This document shows, in pieces, positions 13,401 through 23,770 of a stretch of 64,000 bases of DNA (position 1 is its first letter; each line of letters begins with the position of its first letter). This stretch comes from Mytilus edulis. Taxonomy: Eukaryota; Mollusca; Bivalvia; Mytilida; Mytilidae. Location of the stretch: contig NC_092347.1 of assembly GCF_963676685.1 (NCBI RefSeq), positions 84,508,592-84,572,591 on the forward strand, read 5' to 3'. Both the position numbers and the translations under genes were made by a program. The notes beneath the pieces were generated by a model that was not told where the DNA came from, did no database searches, and saw nothing but the letters and a program-made list of their open reading frames with translations.

Positions 13401-13551
13401 TTTTAGGAAGTGTTTTAAACTTATCCTCTGCAGATGTCTTCGTTCACGGCATTCTCCAGAAATTCGCAGAGCACTCCACCTGACACATGGCAACGGAGGT
13501 ACCAAATCTTCAGGAAATTCTGTGGCTGGATTAGCGTTCACAGAAGTATAA
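4037..13551 (+). CDS. Class A (rhodopsin-family) peptide-type G protein-coupled receptor, two exons
   Basis: Joined exons 4037-4437 and 12822-13551 encode 376 aa. A seven-helix plasma-membrane receptor is supported by family landmarks: N-glycosylation sequons at N13 and N20, GN in TM1 (N53), NLAFADL in TM2 (D82), ECL1 Trp102, Cys109 at the start of TM3 paired with Cys188 in ECL2, ERY at 133-135, Trp161 in TM4, Pro215/Tyr223 in TM5, Pro281 in TM6 and NPVLY at 317-321 in TM7, then a helix 8 with Cys331/337/339 that could be palmitoylated. The short loops and the Glu-Arg-Tyr motif point to a neuropeptide ligand, but I cannot name it. Two oddities stand out: the usual TM6 FxxCWxP reads YFVSYSP, so Tyr279 replaces the toggle Trp, and the C-terminus FTEV fits a class I PDZ ligand. 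The ATG at 4037 gives a normal 30-residue extracellular tail. The frame is also open back to an acceptor-like site ending at 4017, so an upstream exon is possible. Confidence 0.92.
4965..5290 (-). repeat. R1 repeat copy
   Basis: It begins with AGATGTGGTATGAGGACC and AAGACAACTCTCCATCC, the reverse complement of the R1 signature, and runs into the R1 body (CAAACGACAACCAC). Confidence 0.6.
5840..5990 (-). repeat. R4 repeat copy
   Basis: It contains AACGGAAAGTCCCTTAAC, CATATTCTTGACTTGGTAC and GATTTAACCTGGTATTATAG, the reverse complement of the R4 family. Confidence 0.6.
6186..6820. mobile_element. TTAA-bounded TIR element 1
   Basis: It starts TTAAGGGCATACGATACAGT and ends with the inverted counterpart ACTGTATCGCATGCCCTTAA, about 21 bp of TIR with one mismatch. 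It is about 635 bp long with no coding capacity. TTAA targets are characteristic of piggyBac-type transposases, so a non-autonomous piggyBac-like element is plausible. Confidence 0.7.
6817..7223. mobile_element. TTAA-bounded TIR element 2
   Basis: It starts TTAAGGATGTACTTAGGTGA and ends TCACCTAAGTACATCCTTAA, a perfect TIR of at least 24 bp. It is 407 bp long and non-coding, and shares its left TTAA with element 1 and its right TTAA with element 3. Confidence 0.75.
7220..7603. mobile_element. TTAA-bounded TIR element 3
   Basis: It starts TTAATAGACAACTTTCGA and ends TCGAAAGTGGTCTATTAA. The inverted similarity continues inward with mismatches (AAAAACTC against GAGTTTTT). It is 384 bp long and non-coding, and abuts element 2 through a shared TTAA. 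Confidence 0.65.
9185..9330 (+). repeat. R2 repeat copy
   Basis: It contains GAATGGAAACGGGGAATATG and ATGGGTCTTCAACAC, shared with 22808-22955 and 24855-24975. Confidence 0.6.
10190..11383. mobile_element. 1.2-kb element with perfect 32-bp terminal inverted repeats
   Basis: The left end 10190-10221 (TAGAGCTTTCTTACAAATTG, then ACGAAAGGTACG) is exactly inverted at 11352-11383. No transposase frame is seen inside. A 113-codon frame at 10081-10422 straddles the left boundary and is probably chance. It is likely a non-autonomous DNA transposon lying in the GPCR intron. Confidence 0.7.
12822..13551 (+). CDS. GPCR coding exon 2 (TM4 to C-terminus)
   Basis: The acceptor TTATTTTTCAG ends at 12821. 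The first base completes the Arg134 codon, followed by YVAIIHPIKA. The exon encodes TM4-TM7, a basic third intracellular loop (about residues 229-265), helix 8 and the tail, and stops with TAA at 13549-13551. An ATG-initiated reading frame from 12925 is only part of this exon and should not be taken as a separate gene. Confidence 0.93.
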
Positions 13552-13572
13552 CTTCATTTCGTATTGTTTCAT

Positions 13573-13578
13573 AATAAA
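13573..13578 (+). promoter_or_regulatory. Poly(A) signal AATAAA of the GPCR gene
   Basis: A canonical AATAAA lies 21 bases after the GPCR stop codon, implying a very short 3' UTR if it is used. No other evidence supports its use. Confidence 0.5.
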
Positions 13579-13649
13579 TTTTCAATTTATATCTGAGGGT
13601 TTTTCTTCAGTTTTTAAACAAATTAATTTAGCAATGTGTCAACAATCTG

Positions 13650-13840
13650 AGAGGTTTAGCGCTATAAAACCAGGTTTAATCCACAATTTTCTACATTTGA
13701 AAATGCCTGTACCAAGTTAGGAATATGACAGTTCTTGTCCATTCGTTTTTTATGTGTTTTGTCATTTAATTTTGCCATGTGATTAGGGACTTTCCGATTT
13801 GATTTCCTCTGAGCTCAGTATTTTTGTGATTTTACTTTTT
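13650..13840 (+). repeat. R4 repeat copy
   Basis: It contains CCTGTACCAAGTTAGGAATA, TGTGATTAGGGACTTTCCG and CTCAGTATTTTTGTGATTTT, the R4 signature in order. Confidence 0.65.
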
Positions 13841-14179
13841 ACATGTTTTTGAATTGACTGTTTCACAAAGAAGATTCATGTAACACATAATATAACATCA
13901 CATACACACAGACTGAAGATAATTATGACAATTCGATTTGTCACATTGTCACAATTCGAAGAAAACTGACATGGTCATTTACAGAATCAAAGACGGAAAA
14001 ATACAACAAAGTCCACAAAACACCTAATAGAAGGAAAAACACACACAAAAAAACGCATTAAAAATACTCGGAATGATCACATTACCTCCATAAGTTGAAC
14101 CCGTAATGTTGCTCATTTTAAGTATATATTCGTGATAAGTCACATAATATCAGTACATTTTAAGAATGTACAATACAAA

Positions 14180-14290
14180 AAGGTACCAAGCATATAATTT
14201 GATACGCCAGACCCGCGTTTCGTCTTCATTATACTCATCAGTGATGGTCAGATCAAATTAGTTTTGAAAGCTAAAAAGTTTAAAGATGAA
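14180..14290 (+). repeat. R5 repeat copy
   Basis: It contains GATACGCCAGACCCGCGTTT and ACTCATCAGTGATGGTCAG, with the usual R5 continuation AAGATGAAGAGC. Confidence 0.6.
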
Positions 14291-16179
14291 GAGCAATAAA
14301 TGTATTATTTCGTTTTCAGTCTCTAACTACTAGTATCATAACTATATCTGGTCCAAGAACACAATTATTTCGTAGTGCATTTCTTTTAGAACATAAATGA
14401 AAATAAAAACAATCCCACCTGCGCTTTCTCAAAGAAACTTTTACAGTGTGTTGTACTACTTTTGGGACAAATTATATAAAAATTAAAGAAAACTTCATCG
14501 GCTCTAACTCAAAATATGGACAATTTTATGTTTAGGGCGTCTTGAAATCTTTTGACAGCTTCCGAAGTGCTAATTTTCAACCTTTTTCAGCTGGACCAAA
14601 TCACTACTTTCCCTGTAAAATTCTGGACCCAAATTTTTTTACAGTGTAATTTCACCCCCCTACTTCCAATTTGAGGCATTAAACATGGAGAAATAAATTT
14701 GGAAGGGGTATAAAAATTAATGGCAAGTAACCCACTGTCAACACTAGGGACTATATTCGTCTATATAAAATCAAGGGACGACAATTGTGGTCTCGGACCA
14801 TCTTACTAAGTTAACCAAAGACACAAAAACCACAACAGAAATAATAATCAGCTTATATATCAACTGAATAAACTAGCGATAAATGGTTAACATGTATTTG
14901 ACCTAAATATCTGCTGAAATGACATCTGTTGCTTTTTCAAATAAAGTTAATCTTTGACAAATTAAGCCTTTGTGTTATTCAGACCATTGTTAATAGTTCA
15001 GAAATTTGTATGTATTCGACTTCCCAAACATTGATCACCCGCGTGCCTAATGAAGGTAATTTAAGAAGTACTTTGCATGGCCACGGACATTAGTTTCATG
15101 ATGTTGTGTATTTTTGAAATGACGTTGAAAGGGGAAAATGCAAACCAGATTTTACGGCGCCAAATTCTTTAATTTGTCATTTAAGTTTATGTTAGTCGGG
15201 AATTCTACAAACAAAGAAAGAAAATAACACATTTCAATAAACATTAATTTATAACATTATTTTTCTCTAAAAATATTTATTCTGATAATCTGTATTGATT
15301 TCTGTTCAGTCTCCAGTATGTTCAATGAATGGACGCATTTTCTTTTAAAACAAATATACCAATAGAAAACCAATAAAATAAGAGCAGAAAAGACATCAAT
15401 AAAATCATATTCGACAGCATAAGAGTTTATAAAATTATCTTACAACTAAAAGCTCAGTAACGATCCTGCATTATGGTATTTTAACTTAATATTTGTATTC
15501 TTCTTTATAGCTTTGTTTTGTTTCTCTTATGTATTTGTGTTAATGGTATGTGAAAACTTGTAAGTGCATTATGAACATGGATAGATATGGCCCATCAGTG
15601 TGTTTGCAATGAGGTTTTCTGAGTAGAAATTGTAGTTAAAACACATTTTTGTCCTATTAACAGTCGTTATAATTAGAATTTTAAATCCAATTTCTACGAG
15701 AAAAAAAGAATGATCAGACACACACCCTTTCACTCTGCAGAATTTACCAAGCTAGTACGTTTACGTTCTTTAAGTTATAACGAAATGCAAGAAAACGAAA
15801 AAAATATATATAAAAAGATGAAGGAAAAAAATAGCAGTTCGGAATCATTGGATTGTATAATGTTTGCTCTCAACATCTTACGATTCCGTTTTACGTTGTA
15901 CATGTAAGGTTAATTGAAAAAGATGTACAAAATACAAGGGGTAAAAATTGACACATTTTGCAATTGGATTGTACCTATATAAACCCTATCAGTAAATTAA
16001 TAAATTGTGTCATAATGATTTATTGATCGAAAGTAACAACAATTACATAATGCCAATCCTTTTCATTTATTTTAATTTATACCTCGAAGTTAATAAATCT
16101 TCTAAAATGTTTCCTCGCAATGATCAATCGCCTGTTCTCAATTGATGGCAAACTGACGTTAATGAACCAATAATTTAAA

Positions 16180-16185
16180 TTTATT
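16180..16185 (-). promoter_or_regulatory. Poly(A) signal of the B-box gene
   Basis: Plus-strand TTTATT is AATAAA on the minus strand, about 31 bases beyond the stop codon of the 679-aa gene. Other AATAAA-like sites occur nearby in this A+T-rich DNA. Confidence 0.4.
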
Positions 16186-16216
16186 TCCCTTCAATTTAAT
16201 TTAAAGTGCATGCAAT

Positions 16217-18256
16217 TTACACCTTATATGATTTGTATAATTCTCTAGAATGAGTAGGTTCATCCAGCTGCTGAATACTAAACACGATGATTTTCCCGCT
16301 TTTTAACCCTATCCATAAATGGTCCTTACAATCAATTGTTATACAGAAAGGGTTTTTAATTTCCGAGTGAATAATATATTGCAGAAAATTTCCTGATTGA
16401 TCTAAAATATGCAGCTTGTTACAACTATAGTCGGAAATGATTATTCTTGCTTCACTGTCGCAACAAATACTGTTTGGATTGAAATGCTCGTCACTGTCAC
16501 TGCTTCCGTTATAAACTAGTTTTAACGATCCAGCCTTATTAAAAAACAAAATTTGACCACTTTTCTCGCTTGTTTCATCCAAAACACAAACGTCACCATT
16601 TATATTTTCGGCAAGTCTCCTAGGTGTTGTGAAAATTCTTTTTGTACCATAAAATTCTATTGTTTGTTCAACTTCAAAATCATTATTCATCCTTACAACT
16701 TGTCGACGACTTTTGCTATCAGTATTGTACGACCATGAGTCAACAAGCGACACTAACACATCGCCATTTTTGCAAAATGCCACTGCAATCGGATGTAAAT
16801 CAACGTGGAAAAAAGACCAACCAATATTTTGAGTTGAAGATAAAGTATTTACAGGTAATCCCATTGGGGTTATTTTAACAATTCTATGGTTATAGTCAAC
16901 TGCTATTACGGTGTTTGGAGGCTTGAGTGTCCAATCTTCAACAACAAATTTAAACTCAATTTTTTTTCGTTTATTTTCACCAATGTCAAACAAAGAATTT
17001 GTGGTAGAAAACCCCTGGTGTATCCAACATACATCGGAGCCCATAACGCAAATACAACAAACTGGTTTATCTTCGCAATCGATTGTTAAATGGGGAACGG
17101 GTTGTAATATAGAACTAGGAATATTGTCCTCGCGAAGTGATGCGCTTTTGTTTAAGTTCATGGATGGTAGAACACTGCTAACGTGTATGGTAGGTCTCAC
17201 AGACGACAGTAAGAGCTTATCCGTTTCATAATTTCCGTATTTATGATCAAAATTTGACAACCCTTTTGGTTTATTGTTTTTGATACCGGCGTTTATATCT
17301 TGATGTCCAAGATTTGGATGAATTTCTTTTGCATTTGTATGAATATTGGCGAAACTTTTCTGTTTTTCGCTAAAATGATCCATCCATTTATTACCCTTTA
17401 AGCTTCTGTCATTTTCTATAAGACAGTTATAGTTATTCATTCGCGGACTTATTTCTCCTTTGTTTAGTTCATATCTTATACAATTTGACATTGTCTGTTT
17501 AGATTCTGTATGCCTAGGTTCAATATTCTCCTTTGACCGAATAGGATAATCCAATTCAGTTTCAGAAAAAGACGTTTCAGGGTTAACTGCTCCTTTGACC
17601 AACACAGCCCCGAACATGGACTTCATTAAAATAGTATCAATTTCACCTGGTTCAAATACCGGCAAATCTATTTGTGGGTACAATATATTGACATTATCAT
17701 GTTCAACTAGTTCTCGTTGTCTAAAGACATCCCATTTTAAATAATCTGCATTATGTATACTCGTCTGTTGAAATATGTTTGAAATTTCGATTTCTGGACG
17801 TTTTTCAAGCTTTAAATAAACTCGTTGTTTTATTTTATTCAAATGTGTATGATTCTGCTTTGTTATTGTCCGACATTCCTCTAGTAATTGATTTTTTATT
17901 TTCTTTATATGTCTTAGAAATTCTTCCGCTCGATTATCTATTCTTTCATTTATAATTTCAGCGGTTTCGTTTGTCTTTTTATGATATTCTTCAATTTGCT
18001 TTAAAATTTCTACAAATTCTATATCATTTTTAACCGGTTGACCTGGAACATCCGGGGTCTTAAATAATTCTTCAATTCTTATCTCTTTCTGTCTTGAACT
18101 TGCTCTCTTGACGTCATGGACATGTGCAGAATGACGTTCTAAAATACAATCTGAACAGACGTGGCTTCGACATAAAAAGCAATAATATTTCAGTTCTTCC
18201 TTTACATGCCTGTCACACACCGGCTGTACAAATTCTGAAGATAACAGATTTTCCAT
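16217..18256 (-). CDS. B-box / coiled-coil / NHL-like propeller protein (TRIM-like, RING-less)
   Basis: A single uninterrupted frame of 679 aa. Residues 14-47 form a B-box type 2 zinc finger: C14, H17, C26, C29, C34 and C37, followed by His42, His45 and His47 as candidate ligands. Residues about 78-150 are heptad-rich and charged (coiled coil). Residues about 160-385 are polar and probably disordered. Residues about 386-672 show repeated beta-propeller strands of NHL type, for example GQILFFNKAGSLKLVYNG, a segment with IIISDYSCNKLHILDQSGNF and one with DHLWIGLKSGKIIVF. There is no RING before the B-box, so ubiquitin ligase activity is not expected from this chain. By analogy with TRIM2/TRIM3/TRIM71-like proteins the propeller may bind RNA or protein, but this is family inference. 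Bivalves carry large expansions of such genes, often intronless. ATG 18254-18256 directly precedes the B-box. Frames on the opposite strand here are shadows. Confidence 0.9.
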   Translation of the reverse strand: MENLLSSEFVQPVCDRHVKEELKYYCFLCRSHVCSDCILERHSAHVHDVKRASSRQKEIRIEELFKTPDVPGQPVKNDIEFVEILKQIEEYHKKTNETAEIINERIDNRAEEFLRHIKKIKNQLLEECRTITKQNHTHLNKIKQRVYLKLEKRPEIEISNIFQQTSIHNADYLKWDVFRQRELVEHDNVNILYPQIDLPVFEPGEIDTILMKSMFGAVLVKGAVNPETSFSETELDYPIRSKENIEPRHTESKQTMSNCIRYELNKGEISPRMNNYNCLIENDRSLKGNKWMDHFSEKQKSFANIHTNAKEIHPNLGHQDINAGIKNNKPKGLSNFDHKYGNYETDKLLLSSVRPTIHVSSVLPSMNLNKSASLREDNIPSSILQPVPHLTIDCEDKPVCCICVMGSDVCWIHQGFSTTNSLFDIGENKRKKIEFKFVVEDWTLKPPNTVIAVDYNHRIVKITPMGLPVNTLSSTQNIGWSFFHVDLHPIAVAFCKNGDVLVSLVDSWSYNTDSKSRRQVVRMNNDFEVEQTIEFYGTKRIFTTPRRLAENINGDVCVLDETSEKSGQILFFNKAGSLKLVYNGSSDSDEHFNPNSICCDSEARIIISDYSCNKLHILDQSGNFLQYIIHSEIKNPFCITIDCKDHLWIGLKSGKIIVFSIQQLDEPTHSRELYKSYKV

Positions 18257-19069
18257 TACTGTTCAGGAAATAGTATTTATTAATCCCTATTCTGTATGGA
18301 AAACACCTTAAATTACTATAATAGCAATTCACTACGCATAAATCCTCCAATAGCAGCTAGTTATCCCACGAGAAAATGAACAAATTGTACGAATATGATC
18401 TACCTATTGATTGTCATATATTAATGCTAATGACACTTATGACGATATTCATTACAAAAGAGTTATTTGTTTGTACCCTTTAAAAGCTTTGAGACGAATC
18501 AATGGTTACGTATCAACCTGCATTGTTTAGGAATTAAAGTTACAAAACAAACGTATATACTGACACACACTTTCTTATGTATAAAGTATCCCTTTAAATT
18601 TTGTAGTTCATTCGACCTACTGTGTATTGAACTAGTTTGACCTTTTGAAAGTTGGAATATTACATATGTTTTTATATTTACAATAAGAATAATATTACCA
18701 CCGAAAATCGTCCAGGTACAAAATACACCAAACAACGAACGTTTATCAATAAAACCTTTATCTCTCGTTCAAACAACAAAACAGCTCATAAAAAATCCTA
18801 ATAGATTTTCATTTCTTCAATCATACATGTGGCTTAGATGCACATTAATATAAGAATACTTAACTTTAGGTGACTGAAAATAATTCATAAATTACTTTGG
18901 TCAATGTCACAATGTCATTCATATTCTGAGAAACATTCGAACAGTACATAAAATGTAAGAGGAATCATATAACCAAATAAGATTATAACTTCCTTTCGTT
19001 GCAATAAGTTGAATGTCCTAAGAATGGTTCAAAACAAACTTTGAAGAGTTAGGAATCTGAAAGTCAAAC

Positions 19070-19217
19070 TACAGTGAAACCTGTATAAACCAAACATGTT
19101 ATTAAGCACCGTCATATCAAATTGTATGCGTTGTATACTCTATAAAACCGAACATCGGCCAAAACCGAACACAATCTTAAGTCCCGAAGAGGTTCGGGTT
19201 AGACAGGTTTCACTGTA
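19070..19217. mobile_element. MITE with CAGTGAAACCTGT termini and TA flanks
   Basis: CAGTGAAACCTGTATAAACC begins at 19072, and the right end GGTTAGACAGGTTTCACTG is its inverted counterpart ending at 19215. TA occurs on each side. CAGTG-type ends with TA duplications fit Tc1-mariner/pogo-type MITEs. Confidence 0.65.
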
Positions 19218-19974
19218 CTACATCCTCCTATAATGACGTTAAACTCATCAATTAAAAATAAATTTAACTCGTAACATTTGCAAACTTTCCATTTATAGAC
19301 AAATTTAAACCGAAAAAATGAACATCCTTATTTATACAGAAGCATGTGTGCAAACAACACAATCTTATCTGAATTGATTGGACAATAGCGCTGCTTTGTG
19401 AACGATTAATCTATTAATCAATTGTCTTTACAGTAAATTGTTCCCTGATTTGGTAATTATGAAAAATAGGAGCGTTTGTTATATTTGCCAATAAGATAGC
19501 AACGACACGGAAAGAAATTTGAAAAGAGGTGAGCAACCGCCCACGAACAGGCACGCAAGACAATATTTGTTAATAAAATTTTGTTTGTTTACTCAGAAAT
19601 GCTATAGTTTTCAAATTTGATGAAGAGTTTAAGAATCTTTTATTTTCGTTGCTTAGACGAACAATTAAAAATCAAAAATAAAGACCAATATTGCTTTACA
19701 CAGTAATAGCACAGAGTTGTTTCGATCACTTCATATAAAAGAAATATGGTGTTTATTTGATATATATGACGTGCCTCTTTGTCCCGTCATTGTGTTATTG
19801 TACAGTTGTTAATTTGTGTAGTATTCTTGTCTTTATTTTTTGCTGTAATCGTGATATATATGCCATTTTGTGCTTTTTTTGTTACATATTTATTTGGGGT
19901 TTTTTAGTACCTTTATTTTTTGATATTTTTACCTATTATGTCTGTGTTGTTTGTTCACACATAGTTGTCAATAT

Positions 19975-20180
19975 AATGGAATTTGATGCTAATTGTTTGC
20001 AGAGAGGTTTAACTAGCTTTAAAAATAGGTTTAATCAACAGTTGTTTACATTAGAAAATGTCTGTTCCAAGCCAGGAATATGACAGTTGTTATCTTTTCG
20101 TTTGATGTGTTTGAGCTTTTGATTTTGCCATTTGATTAGGGACTTTTCCTCGGAGTTAAGTATTTTTGGGATTTTACCTT
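19975..20180 (+). repeat. R4 repeat copy
   Basis: It contains AATGGAATTTGATGCTAATT, CCAGGAATATGACAGTTG, GCCATTTGATTAGGGACTTT and GTATTTTTGGGATTTTACC. The R4-like segment begins even earlier (about 19745), which explains the 108-codon frame at 19757-20083. Confidence 0.65.
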
Positions 20181-20639
20181 TTTCACAGTTATATCATAAT
20201 ATTATTATAGAAATATTTCTAGCTTTTGATAAAAAAAATAGCATTTCAATATTCTGAAGTTCAAATTTTTCTATTTGTATTTCATCAATGGGAATTTGTT
20301 TAATATGCTAAAATCGAAAAGTGAATTTTTACATGATCTGCGTCTATTTATCTACATTCTGTTTCACGTTTAGCTTAATATTTTACATGCAACACATATA
20401 TATGAACGAAGCTAGTTAAGTCTTACGGCTTAATTTCTTTTTTCAAGATTAAGAATAGAATGCATCGTCTGTATTTCAGTAGGGTATGAAGAAGTTGACC
20501 ACAATACAGTCTTCATTGTAGCGTGTGACTATCTTAATACACAAAACAGGCAAGTAGGTAATACAGAAAGCTCACCTTTTATTTTATTTTATATATTTCT
20601 CTGTACTGTTGTAATATTGAGGTAGATAGCACATGCATA

Positions 20640-20755
20640 CATGTTGAAGGCCGTACCTTAATCTGTAATGGTTTACTTTTAGAAATTTGTTACTTGGATG
20701 GAAAGTTATCTCATTAGAACTCATGCCACATCTTTCTATATCTATGAACGTTGAG
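20640..20755 (+). repeat. R1 repeat copy (3' part)
   Basis: It contains GTTGAAGGCCGTACCTTAA and TGGATGGAAAGTTATCTCAT, then a diverged CATGCCACATCTT. Confidence 0.6.
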
Positions 20756-20903
20756 GTTCATCGCCACAGAAAGAAAACACTTCATTGTTGTTCGCCTATC
20801 AAAATGATGGAGTCCTGAAGCATTTATATAACTTTAATTTGTATTTACGGCATACCTCAATACCCCTATCCCTCAACAGCTGTTTTCCTTTCGTTTGATA
20901 TGT

Positions 20904-21474
20904 TTAAGGTTCCACTAAAGTCAAAATATAGGACACTTGATAAACATCTAAACTTTGCCTGTATTTTTCAACCTATAATAAATAAAGTCCTAAATTATGA
21001 GAACATATGTTCATTTAGACATACTTAACAGGCCTGCTAGATGACTTAATTTGTTTAAAATTAGTATAGATGAATACTGTTACATGTAATGGAGTACAAG
21101 CTAATATTGATTTTTCAAAAAATGTATTGATTTACAAATTTCAGTTAATTTCATGCATCTAAGTGAACGAATATCGAAGGCAATACAGAAATTGGACAAC
21201 TATGCCATTGAAACATATTTATGTGACAAAACAACATTAGCGTGTACTGCATTACATGTAATAGTATTCGTCTTTACCAATTTTTATCAAATAAAGTCGT
21301 CTCCCAGGCCTCAAGATTTTTTAGAAAATTTAGTGTTCACCCCAAGAACCGGTTTGGCCACCACATAATATTTTCAAGTTTATTTACAATCTTTATTCAT
21401 TATAGATTGAAAAATACAGGCAAAGTTAATATGTTTATGAAGTGTCCTATATTTTGACTTTAGTGGAACCTTAA
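20904..21474. mobile_element. TTAA-bounded element 4 with ~85-bp arms
   Basis: It starts TTAAGGTTCCACTAAAGTC and ends GACTTTAGTGGAACCTTAA. The inverted arms extend about 85 bp with scattered mismatches (shared inner word CTTTGCCTGTATTTTTCAA). It is 571 bp long and has no credible coding content. It sits inside an R4 copy whose halves resume on either side (TTTCGTTTGATATG before, GCTTTTAATAT after). Confidence 0.75.
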
Positions 21475-22807
21475 GCTTTTAATATACCAACTGATAACAT
21501 AATCTTTGCTTTTATTTTTCCTTGGAGTTCGTTTTTCCTTTTTCTTTTTTTGTAATTTTATTTTTGAATGTTATGTTGTCCTGATATTGTTTAAGTACAT
21601 TTTTATGTTTATCTCCTCTGAATCAACGGTTGCATAATAAATAATATTTGACACAGAATTGAACTTTTGAGAGGCACTTTGATTGTTAAACTTGCTAAGG
21701 CACTTACATTGTTTAAGTTGCGTGCTTTAATCATTGTTACAACATATTACTTAAAAAGCTGCATTTTCAGTGTAAAGTCAGCTGGAAACATAAATGATTA
21801 GACTAGTTATATTAAAGATATTACATGCCCTTAAAATGGTAATTTTCACCGACATAGCATGACTTCTAAAACATAATTTCAAAGATTTCAAATAACAACA
21901 GTTTAAGCAATATTTTAAATGACATTGAACTTTTGCTCAACTATACTTTGAACCGTGTCTTATCTCACTAGGAAATTCTTTTCGATATTATATTTTACGA
22001 TACCACAATAACAGTATACGCTTATCGTTACGACAAATTAAAGTAGTGTCGCTGCATGTGAAATGGAAAGATTCGTTTATATATTTCAATTGGTTTATCT
22101 ATTAAAAATTTATGAGTTCAGATATTCGGTAAACAACGATTGCCTCTTATTTTATCCTTGATATATTTTTTGTTCGAAATAAATTTTACTCGATGAAATA
22201 AACAAAATAGATGTCATACTGGACTGATACAATCTGAACCGTGTTGGACGTAAGTGACGTTCATTCTAGAACAGCAAAATGTGATATTGTTGTCAAACCT
22301 GATTCGAGATGGTTTTTACGATTAACAGCTTCTACATAGAATTTATGATTATTTAATTGTATAATATGATTTTTTGAGATTTATAGCTTTTTTCCCTGCT
22401 AGCATAAAATGCTATGTTTAATACTGATGATAATTATTTATCAGTTTCTGAGAGAATTTGCTATCTTCTTTTAACTCTAGAACTTTATTTAAGAGATAAA
22501 CTATTAAGGCATTGGAATTGTCATCAACAAAACTACAGTTCAGACTCTTGCTGCTATCGCCTGTTTTATTTTAACAAAAGATGGCAGTTGAATTTTGAAG
22601 AGCCTCCTACGTGTTAAAGAGGAAATGCATAATATAGAATTTCCGCACAAAGTTTAATCTTGTGGATTTGAAACACAAAGGTTTGTCTCCCAGATATATA
22701 TTGCATATGAAGTATTCAGTACAACTTTCAGAATGATCTTCTTATTTGATTTGCCATGGTAGTTGGTTTGATTTGAGCTCCATTGAAGAGTCTTATGTAC
22801 ATCTAAT

Positions 22808-22955
22808 TGAGAATGGAAATGGGGAATGTGTCAAAGAGACAACAACCCGACCACAGAATAGACAACAGAAGAAGGTCACCAATAGGTCTTCAATGTAGCG
22901 AGAAACTTCCGCACCAGGAGGCGTCCTTCAGCGGGCCCCTAAACAAATATTTATA
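22808..22955 (+). repeat. R2 repeat copy
   Basis: It contains TGAGAATGGAAATGGGGAAT, AATAGGTCTTCAATGTAGCG and GGAGGCGTCCTTCAGC. Confidence 0.65.
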
Positions 22956-23414
22956 CATGTATATATGCGTTTGGAGTGATTCATGTTAATTATATGACAG
23001 GTATCTTTGATGAGTTATTGCATATCTTTTTAAATTGAATTCCAAACTAGAATTCGAAACTCCTATGCAAAACATTCAAAACTGTGCACGAAAAGCACAA
23101 CGCTGATTTATGTTTGCGCAACTTCCAATACAATGGGTGAACACAGACATTCAAATTCATATAAAAGGTTACATTTGGCAGTTTAAATTTTTCATCAAAA
23201 CGGAGGGGACTTGCAGATCTAATTAACATATAGTTTAAGACGAAACTTTAAATTTTATTTGTAGGACTTTTATAATTTCCTTATGGTATGAGTGGTTTGT
23301 ACCTTAACAATTATTTTTGAAATAAATATTTATTTGTTTTCACTGATTTTAGCCCTCCTTTCCCATGGTGATATTTGAGATAGACATCCTTTAGTAATTG
23401 TCGTCCGTTTATTT

Positions 23415-23770
23415 TGACACGCGTTTCGTCTACATAAGACTCATCAGTGACGCTCATATCAAAATGATTACAAAGCCAAACAAGTACAAAGTTGAAGAGC
23501 ATTGAGGACCCAAAAATTCCAAAAAGTTGTGCCATATACGGCTAAGGTAATCTATTTCTGGGATAAGATAATCCTTATTTTTTCAAAAAATTCAAAGTTT
23601 CGTAAACAGGAAATTTGTAAAAATGACCATATAATTGATATTCATGTCAACATCCAAATGCCGAATGCTGGGCTGGAGATATTCTCGGGGACGAAACGTC
23701 CACAAGCAGTGGCCCAGTGATTTAAAAAATTATAAAGGATACCAGGATTATAATCTAATACGCCAGACAT
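23415..23770 (+). repeat. R5 repeat, one long copy plus the start of another
   Basis: It starts ACACGCGTTTCGTCTACATA and AGACTCATCAGTGACGCTCA, passes CCAAAAAGTTGTGCCATATA, then GGACGAAACGTCCACAAGC, and reaches a second R5 start, AATACGCCAGACAT, near 23758-23770. Confidence 0.65.

Larger units (their letters stand above)
13552..16216. other. Region between the GPCR and the B-box gene
   Basis: It holds an R4 copy (about 13650-13840) and an R5 fragment (about 14180-14290), otherwise A+T-rich DNA with no recognised gene. The genes on either side are convergent, so this stretch carries both 3' ends. A 65-codon frame at 15710-15907 has no domain signal. Confidence 0.55.

Noticed and set aside
16553-17231. 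Plus-strand frames opposite the B-box gene
   Set aside because: They are antisense shadows of the long minus-strand coding sequence.
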